From positions 62,001 through 126,000 of the forward strand of contig JADLFL010000016.1 of assembly GCA_020845575.1 (NCBI GenBank): a DNA stretch of 64,000 nucleotides. Reading direction: 5' to 3'. The notes under the pieces were generated by a model. That model searched no databases. It saw only the letters and a program-made list of their open reading frames with translations, and was not told the origin of the DNA. This stretch comes from Acidobacteriota bacterium. Lineage in GTDB: Bacteria; Acidobacteriota; Vicinamibacteria; Vicinamibacterales; Vicinamibacteraceae. Shown here in pieces: positions 50,801 to 62,518 of the stretch. The translations under genes and the position numbers were made by a program. Within the stretch, counting starts at the first letter, position 1, and each line of letters opens with the position of its first letter.

Positions 50801-51838
50801 GAGCAAGGCGCACCAGAGTGCAGGCACGAAATGTCGCGTGCGCCAGTCGCCGAGCGACAGCCAGAAGGCGGCGATGGCGGCGCACGTGGCGGTCAGGCCG
50901 AGCGCTGGCCCCAGCCCGAAACGCACGAGGTTCCACCACGGGTACCAGATGCGCGGCCGATGTGCCCACTGGAACGACGGCGGCAGATCGTCGATGCCGG
51001 CGGCCTGCCGCGCCACCGTGCGCATGTCGGCGAGCCACCGTGCGGACGGTCGCGGGACCCAGCTCGCATCGAACATGTCGGGGGCCGCGATGCGCAGCAC
51101 GAGCAGGCCCACCGCGCCAGCGGCGATGGCGGCCGGCGCGATCGCTCGCAGCGCGGCACGTACTCCGTCACGCGTGAAGGTCGGGAGCGTCGACGCTGCC
51201 ATCACGGCAGCGAGGGGACCCAGCACGAGCACCCCCGTCACCTTGCAGGCGATGGCCAGTGATGCCGCACCACCCGCCGCGGCGGCCCACCCCCAGTGCC
51301 ATCGGGCATGCAGCATGGCAGTGGCCGCCAGCGCCAGTGTGCAGCACAGCGTCAGGAACGGCTCGACGACGAAGAAGTGACTGTGCTGAATCGGCAGAAC
51401 GGCGCACGCATACAGGGCCATCGCGAGTACGGCGATGCGCGTGTCGTAGAGACGGCGGGCCAGCCACCCGAGGACGAGCAGCGTGGTCATGTCGGCCAGC
51501 ACGCCGAGCCCGCGGCCCACCATCACGATGGCGGCATGCGTCGGGTGCTCGACGTGGGCGAGCGCCACGCGCGTGACCGTCAGCGGCAGCGTGCCGTACG
51601 CAAAGGGGCGGTCCGGACGACGCGGGTTGAGGGGCGACCGCGAGGCGTCGAGATACGACGCGAGGTTATCGGGAAGCGACAGCGTCGCTGTCGTCATCAC
51701 GAGGAAGCGCTCATCGGGGTGCAGCAGGCGACGACGATCCCAGTCGAAACCCGTCGCGCGCAGCCACACGGCCACCAGCACCACGAGGAGCACCAGAACC
51801 GCCCAGTGCACATCGAACCATCTGCTGGAGCCGGTCAT
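47855..51838 (-). CDS. Giant membrane glycosyltransferase fused to a DUF2298 (YYY) domain
   Basis: This 1,327-residue polytopic protein has two halves. The N-terminal half (about 1-600) looks like a GT-C/ArnT-type glycosyltransferase: WDRRRLLHPDERFLVMTTATLSLP with the acidic loop motif, then HSHFFVVEPFLTLCCTLALA. The C-terminal half matches DUF2298 (YYY membrane proteins): HPVLGGEKPMDIALLTALVRADGFPVADPWFAGG, NYYYGGYLPVAVLCRL, FFTFLFADLHAHLLSMPW and NTVFKTYLLVWLL. The His/Asp-rich ADLHAHL may be catalytic. Fusions of this kind exist in Acidobacteriota, Chloroflexota and archaea. It is presumed to transfer sugars from polyprenyl carriers for an envelope glycan. It is divergent, 41 bp apart, from the GT4-epimerase-methyltransferase operon. 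Confidence 0.85.
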   Translation of the reverse strand: MTGSSRWFDVHWAVLVLLVVLVAVWLRATGFDWDRRRLLHPDERFLVMTTATLSLPDNLASYLDASRSPLNPRRPDRPFAYGTLPLTVTRVALAHVEHPTHAAIVMVGRGLGVLADMTTLLVLGWLARRLYDTRIAVLAMALYACAVLPIQHSHFFVVEPFLTLCCTLALAATAMLHARWHWGWAAAAGGAASLAIACKVTGVLVLGPLAAVMAASTLPTFTRDGVRAALRAIAPAAIAAGAVGLLVLRIAAPDMFDASWVPRPSARWLADMRTVARQAAGIDDLPPSFQWAHRPRIWYPWWNLVRFGLGPALGLTATCAAIAAFWLSLGDWRTRHFVPALWCALLGVSVGTQFVPAMRYLLPAYPMLCLLAAWALVALWRRAAPRHRWLRLATAGLAALVVVSTAAWALAFTAVYRELHPRLAASRWIFDTIPAGTVLTAEAWDDALPISASIHTHASRYTILTLPVTDEDTPAKVDVLVDALDRAEYVVLSSGRNADMLPRLPARFPVMVRYYDALRDGRLGFDLVREFSVTPRLGRVALDDATAEEAFTVYDHPHVRIYRKHARWSARAARALLSDVDWLGIVRTSAVQASRAPGLLALSEARREALDVEGSWRSGPHARFASPRHGAAAVAAWMLMVLIVAILAWPACSVLLPHAWGRGALVAPALGLLWISWAVWMAGSLWPGHVTYGVLVAAVASTGLVSTALVWPQRDAWLRRLRIERWLLARHAGAFALACLAGIALRAINPDLWHPVLGGEKPMDIALLTALVRADGFPVADPWFAGGVLNYYYGGYLPVAVLCRLVGVEPAVGYTLAVGTWWAMTAGGVAVVAGTLVAHLHPRRRVWPWALLGAALGVVAGNLRQMDLLWRYVRGHAVETTSWFWHASRAIPAPAGEALPITEFPFFTFLFADLHAHLLSMPWLLALLLVAGHAAVHARLTVGVALGGLILGMLASTNAWDAPGAFLLLSTALCIGVWHRSHHASPLPHIVRRCLVLVGGLCAVAVVASWPFWSVYVSPAGGVGVWRGSRSAWWALLAVHGPFLLVLLPAAAIVRRADRWRGTAASAWIVALVVAGVAYVAAAEVVVVRGDVGRMNTVFKTYLLVWLLWSTAVPAAWLVAYTWLAEHHRRRANAFVVVTTMAGVAMLAYPATAMWPRLALRMAPDAPRGVDGTAFMPHATLQTAAGSFDLGDDHAVIRWLLDTAVGTPVVAEAQTDQYQWGGRISAHTGLPTILGWTWHARQQRAALPVSLVARRWRDVRRLYGSRSSDEAWRIARRYDVTYLVVGHLERQTYPAEGLDKFAADPRWQRVFRSGTTDVYERIDARRR

Positions 51839-51879
51839 GCGTACCGAGTCTACCTGCGTGCTACCATCGCGCGTCCTCG

Positions 51880-53007
51880 ATGCGCATCCTCGTGGCGCTG
51901 ACGTACTACCGCCCCCACATCAGCGGTCTGACGCTGTATGCCGAACGTCTCGCCCGTGCGCTCGTGCTCCGCGGACATCGGGTGACCGTGCTCACATCCC
52001 GGTACGACCGTCATCTCGCACGCAGCGAAATGTCCGAAGGCGTGCGCATCGAGCGCGTGCCCGTGTGGGCCCGTGTCGGCAAGGGCGTCCTGATGCCTGC
52101 GATCGGGTGGCGCGCCACGCGAGAGCTCCTGCGTCACGACGCCGTGCTCCTGCACCTGCCGCAGTTGGACGCCGCGGGCATCGCACTCCGCGCACGCGCC
52201 CTTCGGCGGCCGACCGTCCTCATCCATCATTGCGACCTGCGACTGCCGGCGGGCTTCCTGAATCGCGTGACCGAGCATGTCGTCGACGCGGCCAACCACG
52301 TGGCCGCACGTGCCGCGCACCACGTGGTGACCTACACCGATGACTTCGCGGCGAGTTCGCCGCTCCTGCGACGGCATGCGCCGAAGGTCGTGACCGCACT
52401 GCCACCCATTGCCGACGAGACGCCGGTGTCGGGGTCGGCGAACGGTCACGTCGAGCGACGGGTCATCGGCATGGCGACACGCCTGGCGACCGAGAAGGGC
52501 GTGGACGTCCTGCTCGACGCGCTGCCCCGCGTGCTGAGCCGGGTTCCGGACGCGACGGTGCTCTTTGCCGGTCAGGTCGACGGCGTCTGGGGCGAGGAGG
52601 ACCTGCGCGCCCGCCTGCTGCCGCGCATCGCGCCGCTCGAAGCCGCCGGCCGCTGGCGCTTTCTGGGCGTGCTGTCGCCGGACGACATGACAGCGTTCTA
52701 CCGCCGCCTGTCCGTGCTGGTCGTGCCGAGCCTCAACTGCACCGAGAGCTTCGGACTCGTGCAGATCGAAGCCATGCTGCAGGGCGTGCCCGTGGTGGCA
52801 TCAGACCTTCCTGGCGTGCGTCAGCCCGTCCGCATGACGGGATTCGGCCGGGTGGTGCCGGTCGGTGACGCCGCAGCGCTGGCGGCGGCGATTGTCGAGC
52901 AGCTCGAGTCTCCCGCGACGCCCACTCTGTCTCGGACGGAGCTGGCGCGCCGGTTCTCACCCGACGAGAACGCGCAGGTCGTCGAGCGGCTGCTGAGGGC
53001 GCACTGA
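51880..53007 (+). CDS. Glycosyltransferase family 4
   Basis: This 375-residue enzyme starts MRILVALTYYRPHISGLTLYAERLARALVLRGHRVTVLTS, the usual GT4 N-terminal Rossmann fold with the acceptor loop. The donor domain has VIGMATRLATEKGVDVLLDALPRVL and the GPGTP-type region FYRRLSVLVVPSLNCTESFGLVQIEAMLQGVPVVASDLPGVRQPVR; the ESFGLVQIEAM motif holds the EX7E catalytic glutamate pair. It transfers a nucleotide-activated sugar to an acceptor at the cytoplasmic membrane face. It is the first gene of a three-gene operon: 1 bp separates it from the epimerase gene. Confidence 0.92.
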   Translation: MRILVALTYYRPHISGLTLYAERLARALVLRGHRVTVLTSRYDRHLARSEMSEGVRIERVPVWARVGKGVLMPAIGWRATRELLRHDAVLLHLPQLDAAGIALRARALRRPTVLIHHCDLRLPAGFLNRVTEHVVDAANHVAARAAHHVVTYTDDFAASSPLLRRHAPKVVTALPPIADETPVSGSANGHVERRVIGMATRLATEKGVDVLLDALPRVLSRVPDATVLFAGQVDGVWGEEDLRARLLPRIAPLEAAGRWRFLGVLSPDDMTAFYRRLSVLVVPSLNCTESFGLVQIEAMLQGVPVVASDLPGVRQPVRMTGFGRVVPVGDAAALAAAIVEQLESPATPTLSRTELARRFSPDENAQVVERLLRAH

Positions 53008-53008
53008 C

Positions 53009-54046
53009 ATGGCGCGCGTCCTGGTGACCGGAGGTGCGGGCTTCATCGGGTCGCGCTACGTTCACCGCGCGGTCGGGCGTGGCGATCGGGTCACCATCCT
53101 CGACGACCTGTCGCGGAGCGGCAGCGCCGGCCGCATGCAGTGGCTTCGCGAGGAGTTGGGCACGGCGGCCGTCGACCTGGTTCGTGTGAGCGTGACCGAT
53201 GCCGACGCGGTTGCGGCGTGCTGTCGCGACAGCGATCTCGTCGTCCATCTCGCCGGGCAGGTGGCCGTGACCGATTCGATGCGCGACCCGCGGCACGACT
53301 TCGAGGTCAACGCGCTCGGCACGCTGAACGTACTCGAAGGACTGCGGCGACACGCCCCCCGCGCACGGCTGGTGCACGCCAGTACGAACAAGGTGTACGG
53401 CGCGCTCGCCCGGTGTCCCGTCGAGGAGGCAGCCACGCGATACGTGCTGTCGACGCGGCCTCACGGCATCGACGAGTCGGAACCGCTCGACCCGCAGACG
53501 CCGTACGCCTGTTCGAACGCGGCGGCTGACCAGTACGTGCGCGACTATGCCAGGCTCTACGGCCTGCGTGCGGTGGTCTTTCGTCAGAGCTGCATCTACG
53601 GACCAGGACAGTTCGGCTCGGAGGATCAGGGGTGGGTGGCGTGGTTGATGCGCGCCGCGCTGCGCGGCGACGAAGTGCGCATCTTCGGCGACGGCAAACA
53701 GGTACGCGACCTGCTCTACGTGGACGACCTGCTCGACGCCTTCGACCTGGCGATGCAGCGTGTCGACCGCACTGCCGGACGTGCGTACAACGTCGGAGGT
53801 GGTCCCGGCACGTCATCCAGTATCTGGCACGAGTTCAGAGGTCAGCTTGCTGACGTGACGGGCGCAGAGCTTCGCGCCGAGCTTGCCCCGTGGCGACCGG
53901 CCGACCAACTCGTGTACATCTCCGACATCCGGCGCGCGTCTGCCGAACTCGGCTGGAGGCCCAGGACGCCGCTGCGCGATGGCCTGAGCGCGTTGCGCGA
54001 CTGGCTGATGCGGTACGAGCCACAGGTGGCGCCGGTCGATGAATGA
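53009..54046 (+). CDS. Extended SDR nucleotide-sugar epimerase, CDP-paratose/tyvelose 2-epimerase-like
   Basis: This 345-residue protein has the NAD-binding start VLVTGGAGFIGSRYV, then VVHLAGQVAVTDSMRDPRHDFEVNALGTLNVLEGLRRH and VHASTNKVYG. The downstream blocks VVFRQSCIYGPGQFGSEDQGWVAWL and DGKQVRDLLYVDDLLDAF match RfbE-type CDP-tyvelose epimerases closely. The catalytic motif, usually YxxxK, reads YACSN: Tyr166 is present but the lysine is Asn170. That lysine normally lowers the tyrosine pKa, so activity may be altered or lost. The gene sits between GT4 and a methyltransferase whose ATG overlaps its end by 8 bp, suggesting synthesis of a modified deoxyhexose in an envelope glycan. Confidence 0.87.
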   Translation: MARVLVTGGAGFIGSRYVHRAVGRGDRVTILDDLSRSGSAGRMQWLREELGTAAVDLVRVSVTDADAVAACCRDSDLVVHLAGQVAVTDSMRDPRHDFEVNALGTLNVLEGLRRHAPRARLVHASTNKVYGALARCPVEEAATRYVLSTRPHGIDESEPLDPQTPYACSNAAADQYVRDYARLYGLRAVVFRQSCIYGPGQFGSEDQGWVAWLMRAALRGDEVRIFGDGKQVRDLLYVDDLLDAFDLAMQRVDRTAGRAYNVGGGPGTSSSIWHEFRGQLADVTGAELRAELAPWRPADQLVYISDIRRASAELGWRPRTPLRDGLSALRDWLMRYEPQVAPVDE

Positions 54047-54914
54047 GTCACACGCGTCGTCAGGCCGTGACGCGCGCTGGCGCCGGGTGCTGCGCGGGCA
54101 TCTGCAGCAGGTGCCCGCGTTCCGTGCCTTGATCCGGACGATCGAGTGCCGCCTGATCGCGGAGGCGGGACGTCTCGAACCACGACTGCTCGATGTCGGT
54201 TGCGGCGACGGGCTGTTAGCGGCGTTCGCCTTCGACCACCCCGTGGCGGCCGGCATCGACGCCGATGCCCCACGTCTCATCGAGGCGCGTCTCCGGGGGC
54301 GACACACCATCTGCGTGCGCGCTCGGGCGGAGCACCTCCCGTTTGCGACCGGCGCGTTCTCGGCCGTCGTCGCCAACTGCGTGCTCGAACACGTCGAGGG
54401 ACTCGACGCCGCACTGGGTGAGATCGCCCGCGTCGTGCGCGCAGACGGGCGGCTCGTCTTCGGCGTACCCGGGCCCCGCTTCGGGGCGTTTCTCTGGGTC
54501 TCCACGCAGCTGACGCGAGTCGGTGCCCACAGGCTCGCCGATGCCTACGCCCGCTGGTTCCACCGGCACTCCCTGCACCACCACGTACACGACGCCGGCG
54601 TGTGGCGCCGGCGTCTCGAGCATCACGGCTTTGTCGTCGACCGCATGCGGCCCTACATGAGCCGCCGCGCTCACGCGCTGTTCGATCTCGCGCACTACGC
54701 GAGCGTGGCGAGGCTCGTGCGATGGCGTCTCACCGGACGATGGGTGGGCAATCCCGACGGGCCCGTGAATCGATGGTGGGAGCGACGGCTTGCGCGTCAC
54801 GTCATCGACGACCCGGAGGAGGGTGCGTACCTGTTCTTCGAGGCACACCGATCGCCTCGGACCGCGAGTTCGAGCGGCGCCCCGCCGAGCGGGGTCGGCA
54901 CGCTCGTCCCGTAG
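54039..54914 (+). CDS. Class I SAM-dependent methyltransferase
   Basis: The start ATG 54039 overlaps the epimerase stop (ATGAATGA), giving 291 residues. SAM motif I is LLDVGCGDGLLAAFAF, post-I AGIDADAP, and motif IV-like VVANCVLEHVEGLDAALGEIARVVRADGRLVFGVPG is clear; the fold is the Methyltransf_11 type. The C-terminal third (WFHRHSLHHHVHDAGVWRRRLEHHGFVVDRMRPYMSRR) is typical of methyltransferases in glycan clusters. It would methylate a sugar or lipid-linked intermediate made by the two upstream enzymes. It ends the operon. Confidence 0.88.
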   Translation: MNESHASSGRDARWRRVLRGHLQQVPAFRALIRTIECRLIAEAGRLEPRLLDVGCGDGLLAAFAFDHPVAAGIDADAPRLIEARLRGRHTICVRARAEHLPFATGAFSAVVANCVLEHVEGLDAALGEIARVVRADGRLVFGVPGPRFGAFLWVSTQLTRVGAHRLADAYARWFHRHSLHHHVHDAGVWRRRLEHHGFVVDRMRPYMSRRAHALFDLAHYASVARLVRWRLTGRWVGNPDGPVNRWWERRLARHVIDDPEEGAYLFFEAHRSPRTASSSGAPPSGVGTLVP

Positions 54915-54991
54915 CGCGCGTGGAGCATCCGGTGTTCGACACAGCCCTTCAGTTCCGCCACGGCCAGCGTCGTCACGACGAGCAGGAACGA

Positions 54992-55163
54992 GAGCGCAAA
55001 GCGCGACGGTCGAGTACTGGAGACTCGTCCTGCAGGCGTGTCGACGGAGATTCCAGTCCGGAGGCCGAGCGCAAAGCGCGACGGCCGAGCAGTGGAGCGT
55101 CGTGGTGCCAGGCTGTCGGGGGGATTCGAGCCCGAAGACCGAGCGCGAAGCGCGATGGTCGAG
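54992..55163. repeat. Three tandem copies of a 74-75-bp repeat downstream of tRNA-His
   Basis: GAGCGCAAAGCGCGACGG starts at 54992 and 55067, and GAGCGCGAAGCGCGATGG at 55141, giving periods of 75 and 74 bp. Each unit also carries a T-arm-like segment: GGAGATTCCAGTCCGGAGG near 55047 and GGGGGATTCGAGCCCGAAG near 55119. The latter resembles the T arm of tRNA-His. The core GCGC-AAA-GCGC can form a small hairpin. Unit length is close to a tRNA. Apart from these repeats and the tRNA, nothing is recognised in 54915-55423. Confidence 0.7.
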
Positions 55164-55186
55164 GGCCTGAAGACGCCCACCCACAT

Positions 55187-55209
55187 CCAACTCGCCAAAG
55201 GCGAGTTGG
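55187..55209 (-). terminator. Strong hairpin directly after tRNA-His
   Basis: CCAACTCGCC at 55187-55196 and GGCGAGTTGG at 55200-55209 form a perfect 10-bp stem with an AAA loop (TTT on the transcribed strand). It abuts the 3' end of tRNA-His on the minus strand. It could act in 3' processing or termination, though no T run follows. Further CACCC/GGGTG pairing extends into the tRNA acceptor strand. Confidence 0.55.
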
Positions 55210-55282
55210 GGTGGGTGAGGGGATTCGAACCCCCAACATCCGGAGCCACAGTCCGGCGCTCTGCCCTTGAGCTACACCCACC
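55210..55282 (-). tRNA. tRNA-His(GTG)
   Basis: On the minus strand the gene begins GGTGGGTGTAGCTCAAGGG, including the G-1 typical of tRNA-His, pairing with C73. The anticodon loop CTGTGGC gives GTG. The T arm is TGGGGGTTCGAATCCCCTC-like. CCA is not encoded. Tandem repeats with T-arm-like segments lie downstream. Confidence 0.95.
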
Positions 55283-55423
55283 GTGCACGGTGTCCCGGCG
55301 CGTCCACGTACGCCGGTGCAGCACACGAGTATAGCACCCGCCGCCGGTCCGTACGCTTCACGTTTCCTGCCCCCGGGCCGAATACCGGAACAGCGCCATG
55401 CGGTCGGCGCGGCCGGAGCATTG

Positions 55424-57637
<2,214 letters not shown>

Positions 57638-57641
57638 ACGC

Positions 57642-59354
<1,713 letters not shown>

Positions 59355-59370
59355 GCGGGACGACAGTTTA

Positions 59371-59483
59371 CCGCGCCGGCAACCGGTTACCGCGCCGGCA
59401 ACCGGCAATCGGCAACCGGCAACCGGTCACACGGCAGATGCGGTGGCCCTACCGGTTGCCCGTTGCCCGTTGCCCGTTGCCGG
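59371..59483. repeat. Heptamer repeat arrays in opposite orientation between usp and glnS
   Basis: The left block, 59371-59430, is built of GGCAACC/GGCAATC units on the plus strand, with the segment GCGCCGGCAACCGGTTACC-like partly duplicated. The right block, 59451-59483, is built of GGTTGCC/CGTTGCC units, the reverse complement. Together they could fold into a long hairpin with a 20-bp loop. The array lies between the stop of usp and the start of glnS, both on the minus strand. Confidence 0.75.
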
Positions 59484-59485
59484 AT

Positions 59486-60004
59486 TCACGCTTCCGCGAT
59501 GCTGCCCTCGTCCTGCTCCGACGCCGCCACCCAATCGGGGGACGTCGCGCGCAGCGTGTGGTGCGGAACGGTCATCACGGGGCAGGGCGCCATGCGGACG
59601 ACGCGGTCCGCAACGCTGCCGAGGACCAGCCGCCGCACCGGACCGTAGCCGTGCGAGCCCACGACGATGAGATCGGCGCTGTGCGTGGCCGCGTACTGGG
59701 CGATCTCACGCGCCGCGGGGAGGCCCGCCACGACCACGCGCGTGACGTGCGCGAGGCCGGTCGTGGCCGCCTCCGTCCGGTTCGCCAGCATGCGCTCGGC
59801 TTCCGCCATGCTCTCCTCTTGCAGAGCAGAGAAGTCGAGCCCCGGCGCTTCAACGCTCCAGGCCTGCTGCCTGGCATCGGGAATCACGTGCAGCACGTGC
59901 AGACGGCTGCCGTGAAACCTCACCAGATCGCACGCCACGCGCAACGCATCGTCTGACGTATCACTGAAGTCGACGGCGGCGACGATGGTGTTGAAGACCG
60001 ACAT
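59486..60004 (-). CDS. Universal stress protein (UspA family)
   Basis: From ATG 60004, with GGAGGT 4-9 bases upstream on the minus strand, the product is 172 residues. It begins MSVFNTIVAAVDFSDTSDDALRVACDLVRFHGSRLHVLHVI, the UspA Rossmann-like start. The ATP-binding signature GxxGxxxxxxxxxG(S/T) is present as GSHGYGPVRRLVLGSVADRVV, and CPVMTVP ends the fold. It is a nucleotide-binding cytoplasmic protein induced by stress or stasis in related bacteria. The last 25 residues extend beyond the usual end. The glnS gene follows after the repeat hairpin. Confidence 0.92.
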   Translation of the reverse strand: MSVFNTIVAAVDFSDTSDDALRVACDLVRFHGSRLHVLHVIPDARQQAWSVEAPGLDFSALQEESMAEAERMLANRTEAATTGLAHVTRVVVAGLPAAREIAQYAATHSADLIVVGSHGYGPVRRLVLGSVADRVVRMAPCPVMTVPHHTLRATSPDWVAASEQDEGSIAEA

Positions 60005-60190
60005 GGGCACCTCCTGGACGGCCGGGATGAACCCGACACCCGCGGCTGTCGAATCGATGTGCAAGGAGAGTGCCGCGCCGCTCGGCAGCGTGCATCGGGA
60101 TCTTTGCGTCCCATCGCCCGGCGCCGTGCGACTGGTGTGCATTTCCTCGCAACACGAGGGGAATTTTCTCCTCTCGGGCGGGCAGCGGGC

Positions 60191-60224
60191 CCCGGTTGCC
60201 CGTTGCCGGTTGCCTGTTGCCGGA
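60191..60224. repeat. GGTTGCC heptamer tandem repeat before the ROK gene
   Basis: The array CCGGTTGCCCGTTGCCGG continuing TTGCCTGTTGCCGG consists of four to five heptamers in the same orientation as the right block at 59451-59483. It ends 13 bp before the start codon of the ROK gene, covering the place where a ribosome-binding site would be. Confidence 0.7.
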
Positions 60225-60237
60225 CTACATTGTCCGC

Positions 60238-61245
60238 ATGCAGCTCATCGCGGGCATCGATCTCGGCGGCACGGCCGTCAACTACACGCTCATCGACCTC
60301 GACGGCCGGTTCCTCATCGAGGACCTCTGCGAGCATCCGGCACGCAGCGTCGAGGGGCCTGACGTCTGCCTCCAGCAGATCGTCGACGGTCTCGCAATCG
60401 CGGCAGGGAAGGCGGGCGTGGCCGCGGACGACATCATCGCCGTCGGCCTCGACACGCCGGGACCCGCGAGTGCGACCGGCGTGCTGAGCGCGAAGGGCTC
60501 CACCAACTTCGTCCATCCGGAATGGGCGGGCTTCGACCTGCCCGGCAACCTGACGCGACTTCTGAAGCGACCCGTCAGTTATCTCAACGACGGTAATGCC
60601 GGGGCGCTGTGGGGGCACTTCAACATCTTCGGCCGCGCGCCGGCCACGTCGGTCTCCGCCATCGTCGGCACCGGTCTCGGCGGTGGGGTCATCGTCGACG
60701 GGCGGGTGGTCACCGGACGTGCGGGATTCGGTGGCGAGTGCGGCCACGTGCTGATCCCCACGCAGCGCATCGCCGGACTCGAGACAGTGGACCCGCACTG
60801 CAACTGCGGGCGCATCGGCGATCTCGAATCCGTGTGCTCGCTCACCGCCATACGCAACACGTTGCTGCCGGCGTTCCTGGCGAAGTATCCGGGCCATGAA
60901 CTGGCGTCGCTCGACGTGCGTGACGCCGCGAAGAAGGTGCGTGGCCTGGCCGAGCGCGGCGACGCGATGTGCCTCGACATCTTCCGCGCGCAGGCGCACG
61001 CTCTCGGACTCTTCTTCGATCAGATGGTGAACGTCTTCGACCCCGACGCGCTCATCGTCGGCGGTGGGGCGATCGAGGCCTCGCCCGAGTTCCAGGCGTG
61101 GTTCCTCTCGGAGATCCGTGCGGGCATGCCCGTGCAACGCGAGGAGCAGGCGGACATCCCGCTCCGCATCATGCCCAACGGCGACACCGCCGGCGCGCGC
61201 GGCGCCGCAATCGAAGCGTTGCGGCTGGTATCGGCGCGCGGTTGA
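60238..61245 (+). CDS. ROK-family sugar kinase
   Basis: This 335-residue protein starts MQLIAGIDLGGTAVNYTLIDLDG, the actin-like ATPase phosphate-1 motif. It continues AVGLDTPGPAS, VSYLNDGNAGALWG and SVSAIVGTGLGGGVIVDGRVVTGRAGFGGECGHVLI, all ROK hallmarks. The zinc motif of ROK proteins, CxCGxxGCxE, reads CNCGRIGDLE, so the third cysteine is Asp; a nearby His (DPHCNCG) may help keep the site. It most likely phosphorylates glucose or an N-acyl amino sugar. No ribosome-binding site is visible because the heptamer array precedes the ATG. It converges on the next gene with a 4-bp gap. Confidence 0.9.
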   Translation: MQLIAGIDLGGTAVNYTLIDLDGRFLIEDLCEHPARSVEGPDVCLQQIVDGLAIAAGKAGVAADDIIAVGLDTPGPASATGVLSAKGSTNFVHPEWAGFDLPGNLTRLLKRPVSYLNDGNAGALWGHFNIFGRAPATSVSAIVGTGLGGGVIVDGRVVTGRAGFGGECGHVLIPTQRIAGLETVDPHCNCGRIGDLESVCSLTAIRNTLLPAFLAKYPGHELASLDVRDAAKKVRGLAERGDAMCLDIFRAQAHALGLFFDQMVNVFDPDALIVGGGAIEASPEFQAWFLSEIRAGMPVQREEQADIPLRIMPNGDTAGARGAAIEALRLVSARG

Positions 61246-61249
61246 CGCT

Positions 61250-62461
61250 TCAGATCTTCAGGAACAGCTTGCGCTGGTACATCCAGTAGAGCGTGAGCCA
61301 GTACACCGCCAGCACCGCCACGCCTTCCACGAACGGGGCGGGGCCTGTGCCGAACGTCTCGAAGATGCCCTGACCGAGGTGCGTCCTGAACGACGAGGCG
61401 ATGAAGCGTTCCCACAGGTGCGCGATCACGTACGCGGCGATCGAATTCAGGCCGATCACCACCAGCGGGAACGCCCATCGCCGCCAGCCCCTGACGTCGA
61501 TCACCCAGGAGAAGCCCGCGAGCAGCAGGAAGCAGAGCCCGCCGCTGAACAGCGTCCACGCGGGCGTCCAGATGCGCTTCACGATCGGGTTGATACCGAT
61601 GACGTGCAGCAGGACGCCGGCTGCCACCAGCGCCGCGCCTGTCACCAGCAGCCAGCGCAATGGCACGCGCGGTGACGCCGCCCGCAGTTCGCGTCCCGCC
61701 AGCAGCCCGAGGATCATCGTCCCCAGCGTGGGGATGAAACGGAGCGTGAGGTAGCCGCCGCGGTTCGCGATGAGGGGTTGCTCGCGCGGGAACAGGTTCA
61801 GGAACCATGTGTCGAAGGCATGACCCGCGTTGGCGTTCTTGTTCCAGTGCGCCATGAAGCCGGAGTAGTGGTGCGCCCAGTCCGCGGGCACGCCGACAGA
61901 CGCGAAGTCGTACGACGGTCCGGCCACCGGATAGAGCGCCCACAGCAGCCAGTAGCCGCCGAGGACGACTCCGAGCGCGATCCAGATCCGCCGCGTGGAC
62001 TGCGTGGCCAGCAGGAACAGGAACGGATAGCCAAGGCCGATCTGCGACAGCGTGTCCTCGAAGGTGAAGTTGGTCTGCTGCCGCCCGACCGATCGCAGGA
62101 AGACGCCAAGCGCGACGAGGATGAGCGACCGCCAGACTGCGTGCGTGAACGCTTTCGCGAATCCGTCGGTGGCGACGCGACGCGAGAAGGAGTACGCCAG
62201 CGCCACGCCCACGAGCAGCGAGAAGGAGGGCTGGATCAGGTCGTGCAGCGAGGCGCCCGCCCAGGCGACGTGCGATTGGTGGTACGCGAGGACGCCAATC
62301 GCCCAGCTTCCGGGATACGCCGCGGCCACCTGCGCGAGCCGCAGGACCTCCGCCATCATCAGGAACATCACGAAGCCGCGATAGGCGTCCACGGCGACGT
62401 TGCGCACGGTCGGCGTGGTGGTGCCAGCGGCGGGGGGCAGGTCGGCGGCGGCCTCGGACAT
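61250..62461 (-). CDS. Polytopic membrane protein, heparan-alpha-glucosaminide acetyltransferase/DUF5009-like
   Basis: This 403-residue protein has about ten to eleven membrane helices. It begins [22 protein letters not shown], the DAxRGxxxxxMxxxE opening of the YeiB/DUF5009 family related to lysosomal heparan acetyltransferase. The conserved His is in [22 protein letters not shown], and [20 protein letters not shown] is near the end. A role in acetylating a sugar on the periplasmic side using acetyl-CoA from the cytoplasm is known for the human relative; bacterial members are uncharacterised. It is divergent from the Gfo/Idh/MocA gene (57 bp between starts). Confidence 0.8.
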   Translation of the reverse strand: MSEAAADLPPAAGTTTPTVRNVAVDAYRGFVMFLMMAEVLRLAQVAAAYPGSWAIGVLAYHQSHVAWAGASLHDLIQPSFSLLVGVALAYSFSRRVATDGFAKAFTHAVWRSLILVALGVFLRSVGRQQTNFTFEDTLSQIGLGYPFLFLLATQSTRRIWIALGVVLGGYWLLWALYPVAGPSYDFASVGVPADWAHHYSGFMAHWNKNANAGHAFDTWFLNLFPREQPLIANRGGYLTLRFIPTLGTMILGLLAGRELRAASPRVPLRWLLVTGAALVAAGVLLHVIGINPIVKRIWTPAWTLFSGGLCFLLLAGFSWVIDVRGWRRWAFPLVVIGLNSIAAYVIAHLWERFIASSFRTHLGQGIFETFGTGPAPFVEGVAVLAVYWLTLYWMYQRKLFLKI

Positions 62462-62518
62462 GGCGCAAGCGTAGTCCAGGTGGATGCGCCGCGGCGCAGG
62501 TCAGTTACGCTATGTCAC

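Noticed and set aside
49028..51262. A 744-residue plus-strand frame inside the GT/DUF2298 gene
   Set aside because: Composition is dominated by Arg, His, Gln and Gly with no hydrophobic core; the minus-strand frame has clear membrane helices and family motifs.
54992..55163. Possible CRISPR array
   Set aside because: Only three units, 74-75 bp, with no constant-repeat/variable-spacer division and no cas genes; the repeats relate to the adjacent tRNA.
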